Notes: generated by a model not told the origin, from the sequence alone. Counted from the first letter of the stretch, positions 1-14,151 are shown. The stretch is DNA of 64,000 bases from Fennellomyces sp. T-0311 (GCA_025266875.1 JALLLT010000008.1:186001-250000), one strand, 5' to 3'. Made by a program: numbers and translations.

Positions 1-3000
1 CCAGAAGCAATTTGCGCAAGAACCGGAACTGGGCAATAGCATAATCCGACGCCATCACTGCCTGTCGGCCTTCAACACCGGAAATACCGATACCCACATT
101 GGCTTCTTGAATCATGGAAACGTCGTTTGCACCATCACCGATAGCCAGTGTCATGACCTTCAACCCCTTCTTAACTAATCTCACGACCTGAGCCTTTTGC
201 TTAGGGCTAACACGACAGCATACAACGCTTGCGCACTTCATACCGATGCGAAGCATCCTTTCGCGCGTAGCAGGTTCCAATGCATATTTCAGCGTTGTAC
301 CATCAATGACGAGGGCAACCTTCTGACCATCTGAGGTGTTGACCTGCTTTAATGCGTCGTCGAGTTGCTTCTGAGTCGATTCACGATTATCGGCCTTGAG
401 AATAATCATGCGCATGTCGCTTGTAATCAAGTTGCATGCAAAACCGATGTTGATGGCGGTTTCAGTCTTGTCACCGGTCAGGACCCACAGGCGGATACCT
501 GACTGCGCTAATTCAGCAATAGTCTCGGGAACGCCGTCTTGCAGCTTGTCTTCGATGGCTGTGCCTCCCATCAACAGCATATCTATTTCGATTTCTTCGC
601 AGACTTCGTCGACTTTTTCCTCACGGTTGTAAATGCTCGAACAGGCTTCTTGGTATGACTTGTTCCACACCTTGTACTCTTCAGGTGAAATGAATCGATA
701 CGCTAAGCACAAGGTACGTAATCCTTCGTTGGCAAACTGCTCGAGGTCGCGTGTGGTGGCATCCTGCAAACGTTTTTGGCTCTTTTCAAGTTCGGTTTGG
801 TCGCCAAAGTCGTCGCACAATCGTTCAAAGATGACTGAATCGGCACCTTTGCAAAGCATCAGGATACGGTCGCTGTCCAATGGCTTGACAATGACACTCA
901 TACGCTTACGCGTTGAGTTGAACTCGAGAACATTGAGCAGCTCAAACTGCTTGAATTCGCCCATGACTTGGAGGTTGAGTGTGTTGGCTTCGCGGCCGAG
1001 GTAGACGAAACCAAGATCACGCGCGGTGGCTACTAGCGCAGCTTCATCGGGAGAAGTGGCTCTGTACTCGATGAAATCCGGGTTCTCTTCGTCTGGACGT
1101 TCGGCAATAACGGTGTGACACAGTGCCAAGGCCGACATGAAATGTATCATGGCCATAGCGTGCGCAGAGTCCTGGTTTTTGAGATCTTCGAAGAATTGGA
1201 GGTCACCAAATGTAGGGTTGGCGCCGACGTGCTTGTTTTCAAACAATTCTTGCTGCTTTTCGTACATCTGCTTCTTCACCTTTTCCATCTTGTCTTCGTC
1301 TTCCGTCATGCTGACTCCCGATTCGCTGCCATCGGTCGTTCCTCCAGGGAACTCCTTTTCGCCACGCAGTCGTTTCTCTGCGCCCACTGACGCTTCTGTG
1401 GTGCCCTGGCCATAGGACACGCCGTCGATGGTGCACTTGCGGAACTCCATGACATTTTGCGTTAATGTGCCTGTCTTGTCAGAGAAAATGTATTCAATCT
1501 GACCCAGATCGTCGCAAATGTTCCAGGTTTTGGGAATACAGGGAGTGTCCGTTTTCTCGTAGTACATGTCGAGGTCGGAATAGATGAAATAGGCCTACGC
1601 AAGGTGTAAGAACTGGCTGGGGGCTCTTTCAATAGGGGTTAAACTACTCACTACAAGTGTTTTTACGATTTCAACTGAAATGTACAGCGAGATTGGCACA
1701 ATGTTCTGGTACAAAATCAAGGTCACCCTATATAACATGGTAATTAATTAAAGCGCCCTGGCAACAGCAGCATGACAACTCACCAGAAGGTCAAAAAGCC
1801 GTCATACGACGCATTGTAGCCTCGTATGCCAAAGTCGAAATACGGTGCAGAGCCACTGTCATTGAACTGCACGCTGTCCAGGACCGAACTAACGATACAG
1901 ATGATGGCGAGCAATACGAAATTGGCAATTACCTGCAATATTAATCAGCATGTGTCCGATTCAGGAAGCGGCATGAAAATCCTTACGTGTGGGTTGGTTT
2001 CCTTTTGGATCTTGCTGCGCTTGGAGGGCGTGCGACCCTGATTAAGCATAATCTTGGTATCGTTGCCGGTGAACACAACCACGCCGATAAGCCATTCGGT
2101 GTTTCGAAGCACGCAACCACGCAACAAGATGTTGTTGTACGTCACGGCTTCCGTTTTTTGATGCGACACTGTCGTCTCGTTATCTTCGGGCTGGTCGATG
2201 TCCCAGCGCAGAGCGGCACTGTACTGGTACAGATTGGCGTGCGGCGGCTCACTCTCGATATAGAAACGAGCACGCTCGCAATCATGGACGGTTTTGAGGT
2301 CGCCGGTGGCAGCCAGGCCTTGACGGGCTTTCAAGTTAGTTTCGCCGTCGAGGTTTTGAGTTTCGATGTAGCATAGGTTGTCGGTTTCGGAAGTGGATAG
2401 GATTACAATATCGGCCGGCACATCATCGTTATTGCGTAGCATGACATAATCGCCCACCATCACATCTTGCCATCTAACTTCTTGCCAGAACACCTTGCAC
2501 TTTGGTGCCGGTGGTTCTCCAGGAGGACGCTCGGCGCAAGGGATGCCGGCGGGATTGACAGAGGAAGGGCGACGCATGCTGGCTGTCTCACCAGTGGCAG
2601 TGCGATAGAGCACAGAGTGCGGGATAGAGCCCGGTCGGTAGGGTCGCCGAGGCTGCACCTTGAACATGTTGCTGAGTTCTGAACGGAAAGTGTCTGACCG
2701 CTGGCGCACCGTGTTCAACAGCTTTTTCGAGCCATTGGCTGGCTTTGGTGGCTGCTGGAGATGCTGGCTGGTGCTTGCAGTGGATGAGTCAACAGTGAGT
2801 GAGCGTCGTGAGCTGCTGTCCGCTGATGCCTTGATGGCAGGCTTTTTACTGGTCAAGGACATACGGTACGTGTGCGCATACTTGTTCTCTACCCCGGCAA
2901 GCATGCAGAAAAACCCCATGAAAATATATAGCCAGTGCCAGCGACTGCTCTTGTTGTCGTCGACATTGACGTTTTGCCAGTGCGCGAGTGTCATGACCTT

Positions 3001-3441
3001 GGAATTGTTGACGCGGGCGTCACTCTTGTTGCGTCTCCAGTCCTCAATGCCGTCTTTGATGCCCGTGATAAGTAGAATGGCCATGAGTGGCAGGGCCGAC
3101 ACTGCGGGCTCGACGACGCCGAAAATGGGTATACACTGCAGCACGACAAGCAGCAAAAAATAGAGGTTGGCAACATTGCGGAATTGCTCAAATAGATTCT
3201 TGGGTACAAACGTCAGTGGCGTGTATTTGGCGGTTCGAATGCGATTGCTGACATAGTGCGATTGGATGCGTTTCCCTTTTTCGTTGAATTCGGTTGACGG
3301 TAGGTCCATGTTGACGTATATGTTTCTGCGCTGTTGCATATAGGACGATGTTGACGCCGTCCGCTTCAGCTCGGTGTCGTCGTCGTCTGGTGCATCTTGC
3401 GGCTTCCGACGGAATGCCCGTCGAATGCGTTTAGAGTTCAT
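1..3441 (-). CDS. P4-type phospholipid flippase (Dnf1/2-like), C-terminus outside window
   Basis: This is a P-type ATPase of the lipid-flipping P4 class, which moves phospholipids to the cytosolic leaflet of plasma or endosomal membranes. The first exon (3441 to about 1940) carries the conserved N-terminal block KYTPLTFVPKNLFEQF, the first two membrane segments and the actuator loop NLDGETNLK. After at least two introns between about 1930 and 1595, the last visible exon holds the phosphorylation motif SDKTGTLT near 1470-1490, the TSPDEAALV nucleotide-binding motif and the GDGANDV hinge near 130. The gene runs off the left edge just after the P domain, so the later membrane segments are not seen. 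Between the second membrane segment and the actuator domain lies an unusual insertion of about 150 residues, partly hydrophobic, then Ser/Pro-rich. Motif order and spacing make the family certain; the Dnf1/2 subgroup is inferred from the N-terminal block. Confidence 0.93.
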
Positions 3442-3865
3442 TGGGCGGGGAGTGGTAATGAGTGTGGAAAAGACCCCCTGGAGAAAGCGTGTGCTAGGTG
3501 GGGGTTTGCTATCAACGGCTGCGCAGGCATAAGAGAGTTAGAATTTTTTTGTTGTCTGACCCAAAACCCAGCAACCACCCCCCCAACCCCTTCCACTGTA
3601 TCTTGGAGCCAAATCCCTACGTTGATTTGTATTTCGTGCTGTTAAAAGGGCGATGATTGGGCTTCTTTGGGCCAGCGGGTCCAGTGAATACAAAGAGAGG
3701 AAAGAAAGCAATGGCTTCCAACCCCCCTCTCTCGGAAATCAGCATTCACCCAATCGGCCCGGCCCTCCCGTAGATCTTTTTCTCGGCCGGCCATTCATTC
3801 TGCCGAATACCCGCTCCACTTTTATCCTGCTTTTTTTCCAAGAACATGAATAGAACCAACTAGCA

Positions 3866-6314
3866 CTACAATCCAACCCAGTACGACCGCCCGCCCGCGT
3901 TGTGGATCGGCGTAATGGCACTGACGCTCCCGTCTTGACGCTCCACCTCTACGCTCCATTCGTACCACACTTTCTTTGCGTCGCCAGCGCGCCAAAACTC
4001 TAGTGTCACTGTGGAACCTCGGGGCACTTGCACAGGCGTGCGCACTGGGAAAAAGATAGGGAACCAGCTAAACATGTCAGGCGAGTGCGTGTCTGGGTGA
4101 ATCGAGATCATGACGTGCTTGTACAGCACTGCTTCGAAATAGCCCGCTATTCCGTGCATGATCCTATCCTCTGCAATCTCAAACGAGACTTTGCCGTACC
4201 GCGTGTTGTGCAAATTGTTCGCCGGCTCGTCAAAGGCCTTGTTTGGATGCTCGAACGTCCACAGCGCCTTGGATGGCGCAAGTTCGTCCGCCTGCTGGAA
4301 CATGACCACGTACGGCGTTTCAAAGTGAACCAAATCCTTGTAGGCAGCCACCTCGTTGTAGAGCTTGGATGACGCCAATGGCGACACGTACGCAGTGTAA
4401 GAAGACGGAATTGATATGCCATCGTCTGAATACCAACTTAGTTGGGTTTTTAGGCTCTTTTTTCCCCCAAGTTACCTTTCAGGAACTTTTGTGCACCGTC
4501 AAGACACTCAGGTGAAAGTTCATTGTCGCCGAATGAGCCCAGGAGCTCGCTTACGAGAATGTCACACTAATTCGCTCATTGTATTACTAATCAGGCTTTT
4601 TGGACGACCTTGACTTCACTCTACCTTTGTCTCTGGCTTCCATTTGCGCATATCTGCAAATACGAGTGTTACACGGTCCTGCCATACATCAGCCTTGGCG
4701 TTCTGTAATCTAAAGAAGTATGTTCTGTCAATAAATACAAAAACAAACACGCCAAGGATCGTGCATTAAGCACGCCGTATTACGTTACAAAGGCGTTAGG
4801 ATTCTTTTCCAACGCATAGAGATGAACCTTCCGCTCTGCTTTCTCAGCTGCGCGTAAACAGCAGTTGACCAAGGGGCCGCGCCCTGCACCCACCACCATG
4901 ATCGTCCTTTCTCCACTGGTTAATAATAGTGCGTCGTCTCGTGTAACTGTTACCTACGAGACATAATTTGAACCATGCTCAACCCTGTCCAGCAACGCGT
5001 GATACACCGCCTATTTTTACGCATGTCATCGGATCAGCACAACCATCATTCTATTTTTGAGCAACGCCACGGCCTACCTTCTCGTACTCTTGGTACTTGA
5101 TCGGATCGCGCTCGAATGTCTCGTACATCGAGTTATCCAAATTGTCCATCAGCGGCTGCAGAGGCGCCTGCAGGTAGTCGTGGTAACCTGCCGCGAATCG
5201 ATCGACGTCGTTCAGCTCCGGCAAGTTTCTATTAAGATAGTGGACGTATTCCTGGTAGGATGATGGTGTTGCTGATGCATGCAGCTGTGTCTGCGCCAAC
5301 GTGACAATCACTTGCAGGTGCATCTGATGGATTTTATTGTTAGTTCTTTCCATACTCTCCCTTGCTCAACACTTACCCGTTGCATCAGCTTCTTTACGAA
5401 CGCTTGGTGCGCCTTTGGGAGCACGGGATAGCCCTTGTTGTTGCTGATGAAGATGTCTGCAGGGACAATCACTGCCTTGATTGGTTCGGCAAACCATGTG
5501 TCCAAGTATGTTTCATTCTGGGGCAACTCCTTGGGTAATTCAAGTGCTAAACAATCTATTATTAACCGCAAGGCGTTTTCTGGGCAGGTCCCTTTCTTAC
5601 CAACGCTAATTTTCGGGTTATGCTCAGCCATTCCACGGAACCGGTTCCACTGCTTCCAAGCCTTATTGCTGCCATCCATGGCGACACGTACCCACATCTA
5701 GCGCCTCCATTTAGAACAAGACAGTCACCTTCATAACAAGGCTTAGTTACCTGCGTTACCGTCATGGCGCTCACACTATGATTTATCATGCGTGCCATGT
5801 TTGAAATACTTGTTTCCGGCAACGGAGGTGTCATGACTGCAAATAAACCAAGATGACAAGCCCACATCAATTCTTGTTTCAACGCCTAATTTACCACCTG
5901 TCAGCCAATTAATTCTGTTCCTGTTTGGCAACCTTTACCAGTTCTGAATTGACACGTGCAGTTGGATCCGACGAGTCAAGCTCCAACCAGTTTGACAGGC
6001 TGCCGACAATAGCATCTGCCCAGTCTATTGTTTTTTTTTTTTAAGAAAAAAATAATGATCCCGAATGTCATTTGCTTTTTATAATGCTTACTTGGCTTGC
6101 GAACGACTAAATCATTGCGATCGTATACAGGATTGCTTTGCCAAGTGCTGTCATTGCTTTTTAAGACGCGGCTGTATCGAGGATGCACAATGGGTGTTGC
6201 TACAAAATCGTGACCAGAATCAATGGCTTGCTCAATAAATTCATCGACGTTGTCATAGTAATCGTCGGTGAGCAGGCCAACTGCACAAGTTCGCAACGTT
6301 TCTGGATCTGCCAT
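3866..6314 (-). CDS. PRMT5: Type II protein arginine methyltransferase PRMT5 (Skb1/Hsl7 homolog)
   Basis: PRMT5 symmetrically dimethylates arginines on histones and splicing proteins and, as Skb1/Hsl7 in yeasts, acts in cell-cycle and polarity control. The gene is split into many short exons. The start ([15 protein letters not shown]) is at 6314; TIM-barrel exons follow between about 6040 and 5310. The Rossmann part shows [15 protein letters not shown] near 5090, the SAM-binding GAGRGPLV near 4890, and the catalytic double-Glu loop [15 protein letters not shown] near 4510-4560. The beta-barrel C-terminal domain ends with WYEWSVE and the PRMT5-typical tail GRSYWVGL at 3866. All key catalytic residues are present, so it should be active. 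Intron borders within 4620-5050 and 5700-5980 were only partly resolved, so exact protein length is not given. Confidence 0.93.
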
Positions 6315-6616
6315 TGTCCTGTAAGAAAAAAGTTTCGCTTCGCCGTTCTACCAAAATGACTTTCCGCTCCCTTTTACGTGTTTCGAAAATAGGCGTGTCA
6401 CCCACACCAGATACGCGGATGAAGCGCGAGCTTTCGGTATCAAGTAACATGTTGGCACTTGACAAGTATTTAGTTGATACTGTTCCATGTTGTGGCCAAG
6501 TATCTGTATTACTCTTGCACTTAAGCACTTCGCGTTGGAAGGTCATGTTATCATGATGCATCAAGCATATTGAATAGGACTGGTGATAATTTTATTAACC
6601 CTTGCTTAAACATCGA

Positions 6617-7352
6617 TCAAGTGGCAACTGGAGGAGCCGACTGCTCCATCAGTACCTTGGACACCCTTTCATTGAATTCCTTAGTGGTGTTAGCATGTGG
6701 ATATGGTTCATTAGGTACGGGCTTGTCCAAGAACTTGCAGAGTCGATCCCATCCTTCCCCCAACTCCAGCACTAACAAACGATCGGCGGGCACATGTTTC
6801 TTGACCCACGCAATGTGCTCAATGAACTTGGCCTTCATAGCTTCTGCGTTGTTGATATCATCGTTTCCAAACGCACCATCCAATACAATTGTCTCGATCA
6901 TTTCAGCATTGAATTTCATCTTTCCCTCAGTGTGAACCTTCATTGTGCTATGGATCTTGTAGACAGTGTTCATAACAGACTTATACCAGCTATCCGGATC
7001 ACGGACTGTGAGGATAACCTTGGCATCAGGGTACTTTTTTAAGAGCGGTTCGAGGAATGAAACCGTGGGCCAGTCGCATGCAGCGTCATATCCTTCGTAG
7101 ATCTGATCCCAATCTACTGGTTCTTCAGGATGCAAGTATGCTTTGGTAAAAAGCTCTGGTTGGGCATTTGGTTCATGCATGGATCGCATATGATGGGTGT
7201 TGTAGCTGCGTTGTTGTACGTGAATCCGAATGAGTATTCTCGGCTCCTGTAAGATTATGTGCTGATAATTACCCGAGTTTGTTTAATGCGATACGGAAGC
7301 TGTCTGTTCCTGTTCTTCCAAATGATGCGCCGATAACTTTGAGAGGAGCCAT
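6617..7352 (-). CDS. Sulfotransferase-like P-loop protein (Sulfotransfer_4 type)
   Basis: Two exons (7352..7273 and 7205..6617) separated by a 67-nt intron join in frame to give 222 residues. The N-terminus MAPLKVIGASFGRTGTDSF contains the sulfotransferase-type phosphosulfate-binding loop (GxFGRTGT), and the first codons after the splice (YNTHHMRSM) continue the family pattern. Further in are VILTVRDPDSWYKSV, the 3'-phosphate-binding Arg/Ser region, and a C-terminal helix with LVLELGEGWDRLCKFL. This is the pattern of fungal and plant PF17784 proteins, whose acceptors are mostly unknown; transfer of sulfate from PAPS is inferred and not proven. The length is slightly short for the family. It lies upstream of, and in the same direction as, PRMT5, with about 300 bp between. 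Confidence 0.85.
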
Positions 7353-9193
7353 GTTTCTGATCTGTATTGGATCTGGATTCAAATATTGCCCTTTTATGCT
7401 TTGCCACGAATTAATCCTCGGCAAAATTTATCCGTGCTTATTTAGCTTGGTATGCATAGTGCGCAGCATCGGTTCTCAATAGTCAGCTCCCGAAATACCG
7501 CGCTAAAGGAGTTTCAGAAGAAGGTTCAGCTGATAATGCCCAAAACTGGTAGGTTGACGAATCGTGTTCACCATGAATCATTTCTAATAAAGTAGACTTT
7601 CATATACCAATATGGATCTGTGCAGCATATTGTGACCCGGATCATCAGCATCTGCTTATTCCTCACTTTCATAGGTTATAGCTTCATCGACGCGCTTTGT
7701 AATATGGGGGGGCTAACGTAAAATTCCTGCTTGTACGACAATTTTTGTGCGACCTGCGCAATAAGACGCAATATTAGTTCCCTTCAGCTGGTAACCCCAA
7801 TAGCTTTTCAACCTTTGTGCACATTCTCACGGCAATGGCAATAGTATACATACCGGTTTTATAAAACGTGGCTTAGGATCGTAAATAACTTGTGAAAGTA
7901 TATAATCATTCTCCTGTCGATATAGGGAATTTTCCTTTGGCATCACCATGCATGAATATGATTTGGATCTCAAAAGCGCTCGTTCACCATTAGCTTCTTT
8001 TTTTACATGCGTTGTATTGGTAAGCGGATGAAGTATACCCCTGAAGCGATACCATCGTCTTGAGGTGGATGAATTTCTAGCTATCAGATCGTATAAATGA
8101 GTGCTTACAGCAAATATATTCCAGGCGAAATAGTCAGTAACACTACATCCAAGCGTTCACCGCAAGCTGCCCTCAATCACAACAGTACTTTCTATTTTCG
8201 GTTATAATCTCCTTTACAGGTTAATGTTTCGCCAAAAGGGATGATCCCGCGAAATTCCGTAACTGTGAGTCGCCAAGTGTGTGAGTCTTTCAATGGTCTT
8301 GTAAAGTCAGTAGCCGCTGATATATCGCATACTTCTATGAAGTACTGAACGCACCTCGCTAGTATGTCTTCAGAAGGAAAAAAGTAATATATTATGAAAG
8401 AAAAATCAGTGACTACGTAACATTTATGCACTCCAACAAACCAATCACTGAAAGGGGCAGCCACCTGCGCCTTTTCTGGGCGCACCAGCATTCATCACCA
8501 AAAAGCGCAGCGGTTATGTCACTTTCTTTGGATTCTATCAATAAAAGTACATACACATCCCATAAAATATGTAGCCGGCTTTTGGGCGACCAGTGGGCGG
8601 CTGTGTTGTTGAAAAATGAACAACAAGACTTGTCGTATGTTTAAGTAGCCGTCAATCGACTATTTTGTAAAGCACAGAACCAGGAAAGCGATACTCATTG
8701 CTTGGAAATCAAAGGTTTTCACCTCATTCCAAGCACAACTATCGATACGGTATTTTCAAAGATAACAACTGCATTTTCTGTGGTCTTTTTTTAAAGTGGT
8801 TTCTGTAAATGTGTTCGGACATGAGAAAACCTGGGGATATGATAAGGTAAGATGACCGTGGACTTGCATATACAAAAGGAACTATTATGCACGCCACAAA
8901 AGTTTGGTGTAGAGGAATACCTGCACAATACAGTGCATTGGGCAGTAACTTCTCAATTAAATGAAAGGAGACCTTTGAGAAAGATACATTCGTATTGTCT
9001 TTTTTCTTTAAAAAAGTACTCGATGTGATCGCGCCGATCATGAGAATCACATTACTACGTATTGTTGTAAATACTAGACAGGCAAAACGGGGTTCACGTA
9101 AAATAAGGAACCATAATTCGCCTCTGAATAAGAGGCCGTTTTGTGCATTTAGGAGTCATCCTGCAGCAACATGCATTTAAAAATCAGTCGGGA
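7353..9193. other. Long spacer without a recognisable gene
   Basis: About 1.8 kb of AT-rich sequence between the sulfotransferase-like gene and the permease. Open frames here are at most about 100 codons, start at random places and show no splice-compatible continuation or family motif. It presumably contains the promoters of both flanking genes, which face away from each other. No repeat, tRNA or transposon remnant was recognised. Confidence 0.5.
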
Positions 9194-9200
9194 TATATAA
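9194..9200 (+). promoter_or_regulatory. TATA-like element upstream of the permease
   Basis: The heptamer TATATAA lies 64 bp before the proposed ATG at 9264, a plausible core-promoter position. It is in an AT-rich setting, so chance occurrence cannot be excluded. Confidence 0.4.
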
Positions 9201-9263
9201 ACTACCCATGATACAAAAAAGAAAAAGAGATTTAAATAGCATCTTTACTCTCGTTAATTAAAC

Positions 9264-11475
9264 ATGTACACCGACTCACAAGAGAAGAAGGTAAGGCCAG
9301 CGAAACTACATATACAGATCGTGTCTTTTTCTGCACCTGTTAATACTTTGACAGATACACGAAGAAGACACGGAAGCTAGCTTTGATATGGATCTCGATG
9401 CCAAAAAACTCGAAGAGCTTGGTTACAAGCAAGAATTCAAGCGAGAAGTCAGTTTACTAGCTCAGATCGGATACTCATTCGCGACAATAGCGGTATTGCC
9501 AAATAGGTTAAGAAAAAAAGCTAAACAGAATGATTCAAATGCTGACATTGGTATTCAATCTTATAGTTTGGTAGGATTTTCAGCCACAATGCGAGGTGGC
9601 GGTCCAATGTCCCAATTCTGGGGATATGTACGGGTGCATCGATCAAAGAAAGAAAATACCTGTAGTAACTCAATGAGCTATTTTTATACGCAGATCGTCC
9701 TTGCGCCGTTTGTAATGTGCATTGCTCTTGGAATGGCCGAAATGTTCTCTTGTATGTATACTTGTCGTAATAACTATTCCCCCTAAGCCGAAGTTTATTA
9801 TGTGTAGCTTATCCTGTAAATGGTGGCGTTTATTCTTGGTGTTACCTTTTAAGCGATCACAAATGGGGACCATGTAAGCGATATCTTTATCAGCTCTGAT
9901 GCACAGCGGGCACTGATGTTATTGTTACATATAGTTATGGCTTGGAACTGCGGTTATATTTTCCTAGCAGGTGTTTTAGCAGCAATGATGACAGCAGCTT
10001 ATACAATGTCTCAGTATATAGTCGGTAAGGACTTCCTGGAAAAAGCGCAAAAAAAAATTGATTATGCTTATTTGATTAACGGATATATTTATATAAAAAA
10101 TAGCTATCGCCAATGTGCTCATTGATAATCCAGAAGGACAAATTACAGAGCATGGTGTTACAATTGCGATTTATGTTGCGATACTCCTCTTATCTGTACT
10201 CTACTGCTGTCAAGGTATACGTTTCAGTGGATATCTCAATGTATTTACAGGTAACAGCCACGAGATTTGACGTGATAACGCCCAGCTAACAGCGCTGCGT
10301 CAGTCATCTGGGTGTTTATCGGTACGCTTATCATAATCATTGTACTTCCTACCATGGCACCGACCCACCCTACCGCCGAATGGGTCTTTACTTCTTTACA
10401 AGATTATACCGGGTATGAGAATTCTGGCCTCGCTTTTCTTCTTGGTCTGCTGCAAGCTGGATGGGTTTTGGTAAGTAATCTACATTCACATTCAAAAATG
10501 TGAAGTACGTATAGCTACTAAAGACCACCTTTTCGGACATAGCTCGGATACGAAAGTGGGTATGTCATTATCGGTTTTAAGGTATAAAGTTGGTATCCGC
10601 TAACTATTATCATTCTAGTGCGCAAATTGCAGAAGGAACGAAAAATGCCGACATCAGCGGGCCACGTGGTATTCTCATTGGTGTATCGTTGGCCATTTTG
10701 CAAGCTGTGGTTCTAAGTGTTGTTGTCCTATTCTCGATCCAAGATATGGACGTAATACTGTTATCATCTTTTCCGGTTGCGACGCTCTTTGTACAGGCAA
10801 CAAACAAGGCTGTCGGTGCAGCTCTCATGATTATCCTCGCGGTTAGTCAGTTTACGGCCGTAAACAACTTGATGACAGCTGGATCTCAGATGATGTGGGC
10901 TATGGCACGTGATCAGTGCTTACCTGGCCATCAATTCTGGTACAAGTTGGATGGAAAAAAAGAAACACCACTTCGAATTCTTATTCTTCTGACGGTGATT
11001 TGCATCATTGTCATCTTGCCGGTATGTTCATAATGTATATACATCTAACAAATCTTGACTATAACCAATTTTACTAGTCTTTTGGTAGTCCAGATTACTG
11101 GTCCGCTATTATGAGTACTGCTGTGATCTGTCTTAATGTTTCTTATGGTAACTATATTAAAAGAAAATATGAAAATGCGTGCTAAGATACCAATTAGGTC
11201 TCCCATATTTGTGTCGATTAATTTGGAAGCGTCATTCCTTGCCTCGTGGTCCATTTTCGTTGGGAAGATATAGCGTACTTGTCAATGTCGTCTCCGTCAC
11301 GTGGATCGGATTCTTCATTGTGATCCTGTGCATTCCTGCAAGTCACCCAGTCACTGTAAAAAACATGAACTGGTCAAGCCTCATGATCGGTGGGACTCTA
11401 ATCTTTTCACTCGCATTCTGGTTCTCAAGTGGACGAAAAAACTACAAAGGTCCTATGCAAAACGTCGACGACTAG
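9264..11475 (+). CDS. APC-superfamily amino acid / GABA-type permease, 12 exons
   Basis: Twelve exons close exactly in frame to 511 residues: 9264-9290, 9355-9506, 9567-9627, 9694-9751, 9808-9873, 9935-10024, 10104-10250, 10304-10470, 10543-10559, 10619-11021, 11078-11147 and 11198-11475. The protein begins MYTDSQEKKIHEEDTEASF and continues into LEELGYKQEFKREVS, the lead-in typical of fungal GABA/choline-type transporters (Uga4/Hnm1 group). Family marks include GGPMSQFWGY in TM2, PVNGGVYSW before TM3, and AEGTKNADISGPRGI after TM6; the rest is a run of about 12 hydrophobic helices ending in a short polar tail. It probably imports amino acids, GABA or choline across the plasma membrane; the substrate cannot be read from sequence. 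Exon 9 is only 17 nt (residues LGYES plus a split Gly). No coding frameshift is needed, so the gene looks functional. Confidence 0.93.
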
Positions 11476-11830
11476 ATCTTCCCATAGAATCAAGGCCCCC
11501 AATTGTATCTACCACCAGCATTTTATTATCCCTTGTAGTTATACTTTTTGCTATCCATCCATTACATCGAGCCGATCACTTAGATAATAGAACTACGTAT
11601 TGACACTTCCCTCCTTTAAAGAAGTAAATTTATTCATCGTAGCATCACATTTACTCATGAAACGGGCATGCCTCTTGTTTCAGTAATATATTTGGAAATG
11701 ATAGATTGAAATATGATAACAAACCGATGAGATATGTGTGTGTATATGATTATTATTTACAAAAAAGAAGCAGTAAGAAAAAACAGACCGACGCCTACAT
11801 CATCGGATCAGCTAGATAGATCCGTCAGTG

Positions 11831-12832
<1,002 letters not shown>

Positions 12833-12986
12833 GTATTAAGGGAAAGCGTAGGGTGTGTGTCAACAAGAGAAAAAAGAGGACGGAGGATTGCGTTTGTCTG
12901 GCCGCTTTAAACGACCGACAGCTTTTTTCGGGTTTCGTGCTACTTTCCACTTGTTCTTGCCAAGCTTTATTGCAATTAACCCTGTA

Positions 12987-14151
12987 ATGTCTAGTCGATA
13001 TCAACGAGTATGTCGAATTTCTCTCTAATGTCTAGGCATTTGCTAACGGTGCGTTCTTTTTACAGGTGCCAACTGCCGACGATCCGTTAGAGGCACATCT
13101 TGTCGATAACCGATCATCCGAAGTATCACAGCAACAGTTACCCGGCTACGCAGAACATCATACCACCCCCCGACCACCGCCATCCAACCGTCAACGGACA
13201 GATCTAGAAGAGACCTTTGGCGAAAGTTTAGACGACGATGACGATGATGACTACGATGACAACAACAACACAGAATCTCGAAGACTGTTAAACACGCCGC
13301 AAGCGCCAGTAGCAAGGTATCCGTCGAGCAGTAGCGAAAATACGTCCGCGCATAGTTCACGGCCGGCTATATTACCTGTCACCAACGATGGGGTATTTTC
13401 AAACATGTCTGCGAAGCCTGACAGAGAAGGAAAGAATTTGGACGAGACGCCACCGGTATGTTTGCGTGTGAGTTTAATATTCCCACTCACACCATTCTCG
13501 CACAGGCATACGAAGAGGCCGCAGCAGATGCAACTCCCCCGTACTGGCAAACGACGGTGATTGCACCTCCTGGCATGGGTGATATAATTTTGGTTGAAAG
13601 CATGCCTGTCGGTAATTTGTTCAATTTTACATGGAATCTTCTAGGTAAAAAAGAAGCGTCATCTCTGCATCTTGTTTACTCACCCATCGGCTGTAGTCTC
13701 GGCAAGTTTCCAGTTTGTTGGCTTTATGCTGACGTATCTGCTCCACACATCACATGCCGCCAAGGTAATAAGCGATTTTTTATTGTGTGATCCGATCTAA
13801 CTCTACCTTATTTGCAGCAAGGATCACGGGCAGGCCTTGGAATTACGCTTGTTCAGTACGGTTTTTACATCCGGAGCCGTAAGTGCTGGGCAGTGTGCGC
13901 TCTCTCATTATGACTTACTTAGCGGGTTTACTGTAGGCGGATCATTGGACGACTTTGAGTTAGCGGATGATGGTGGTGACAGCAGTGACTCTAGCGACAG
14001 TGACCAGGATAGCACCAACGCAGATATCATTGCGTACATCCTGATGCTGCTGGGGTGGTTCATCATCATCCGGGCGATCGGCGACTACATAAGAGCACGG
14101 CGCATGGAACAAATCATCACCCAGGAACCATCACCCGAAACGATCGTTTAG
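12987..14151 (+). CDS. BSD2: Bsd2/Ndfip-family ubiquitin-ligase adaptor
   Basis: Six exons (12987-13007, 13066-13455, 13506-13644, 13697-13764, 13818-13878, 13937-14151) give 297 residues. Proteins of this family sit in Golgi/endosome membranes and recruit Rsp5/NEDD4 ubiquitin ligases to cargo such as metal transporters. The cytosolic N-terminus (first ~150 residues) is acidic and Pro-rich with an LPGY (LPxY) motif for WW-domain binding. Then come the conserved block MPVGNLFNFTWNLLVS, the first hairpin SFQFVGFMLTYLLHTSHAA, GSRAGLGITLVQYGFYIRS, an acidic Ser/Asp run, and a last membrane segment IIAYILMLLGWFIIIRAIG. The acidic run between membrane segments, with repeated DSSDSSDSD, is a likely phosphorylation patch. 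Start chosen because the first exon (7 codons) splices in phase and is the only upstream ATG. Confidence 0.92.

Noticed and set aside
6253..6564. Minus-strand 103-codon frame overlapping the PRMT5 start
   Set aside because: It overlaps the PRMT5 first exon in a different frame, and no motif or splice link supports it.
13043..13550. Minus-strand frames opposite the Bsd2/Ndfip gene
   Set aside because: Plus-strand exons there form a complete, recognised protein; the antisense frames are shadows.
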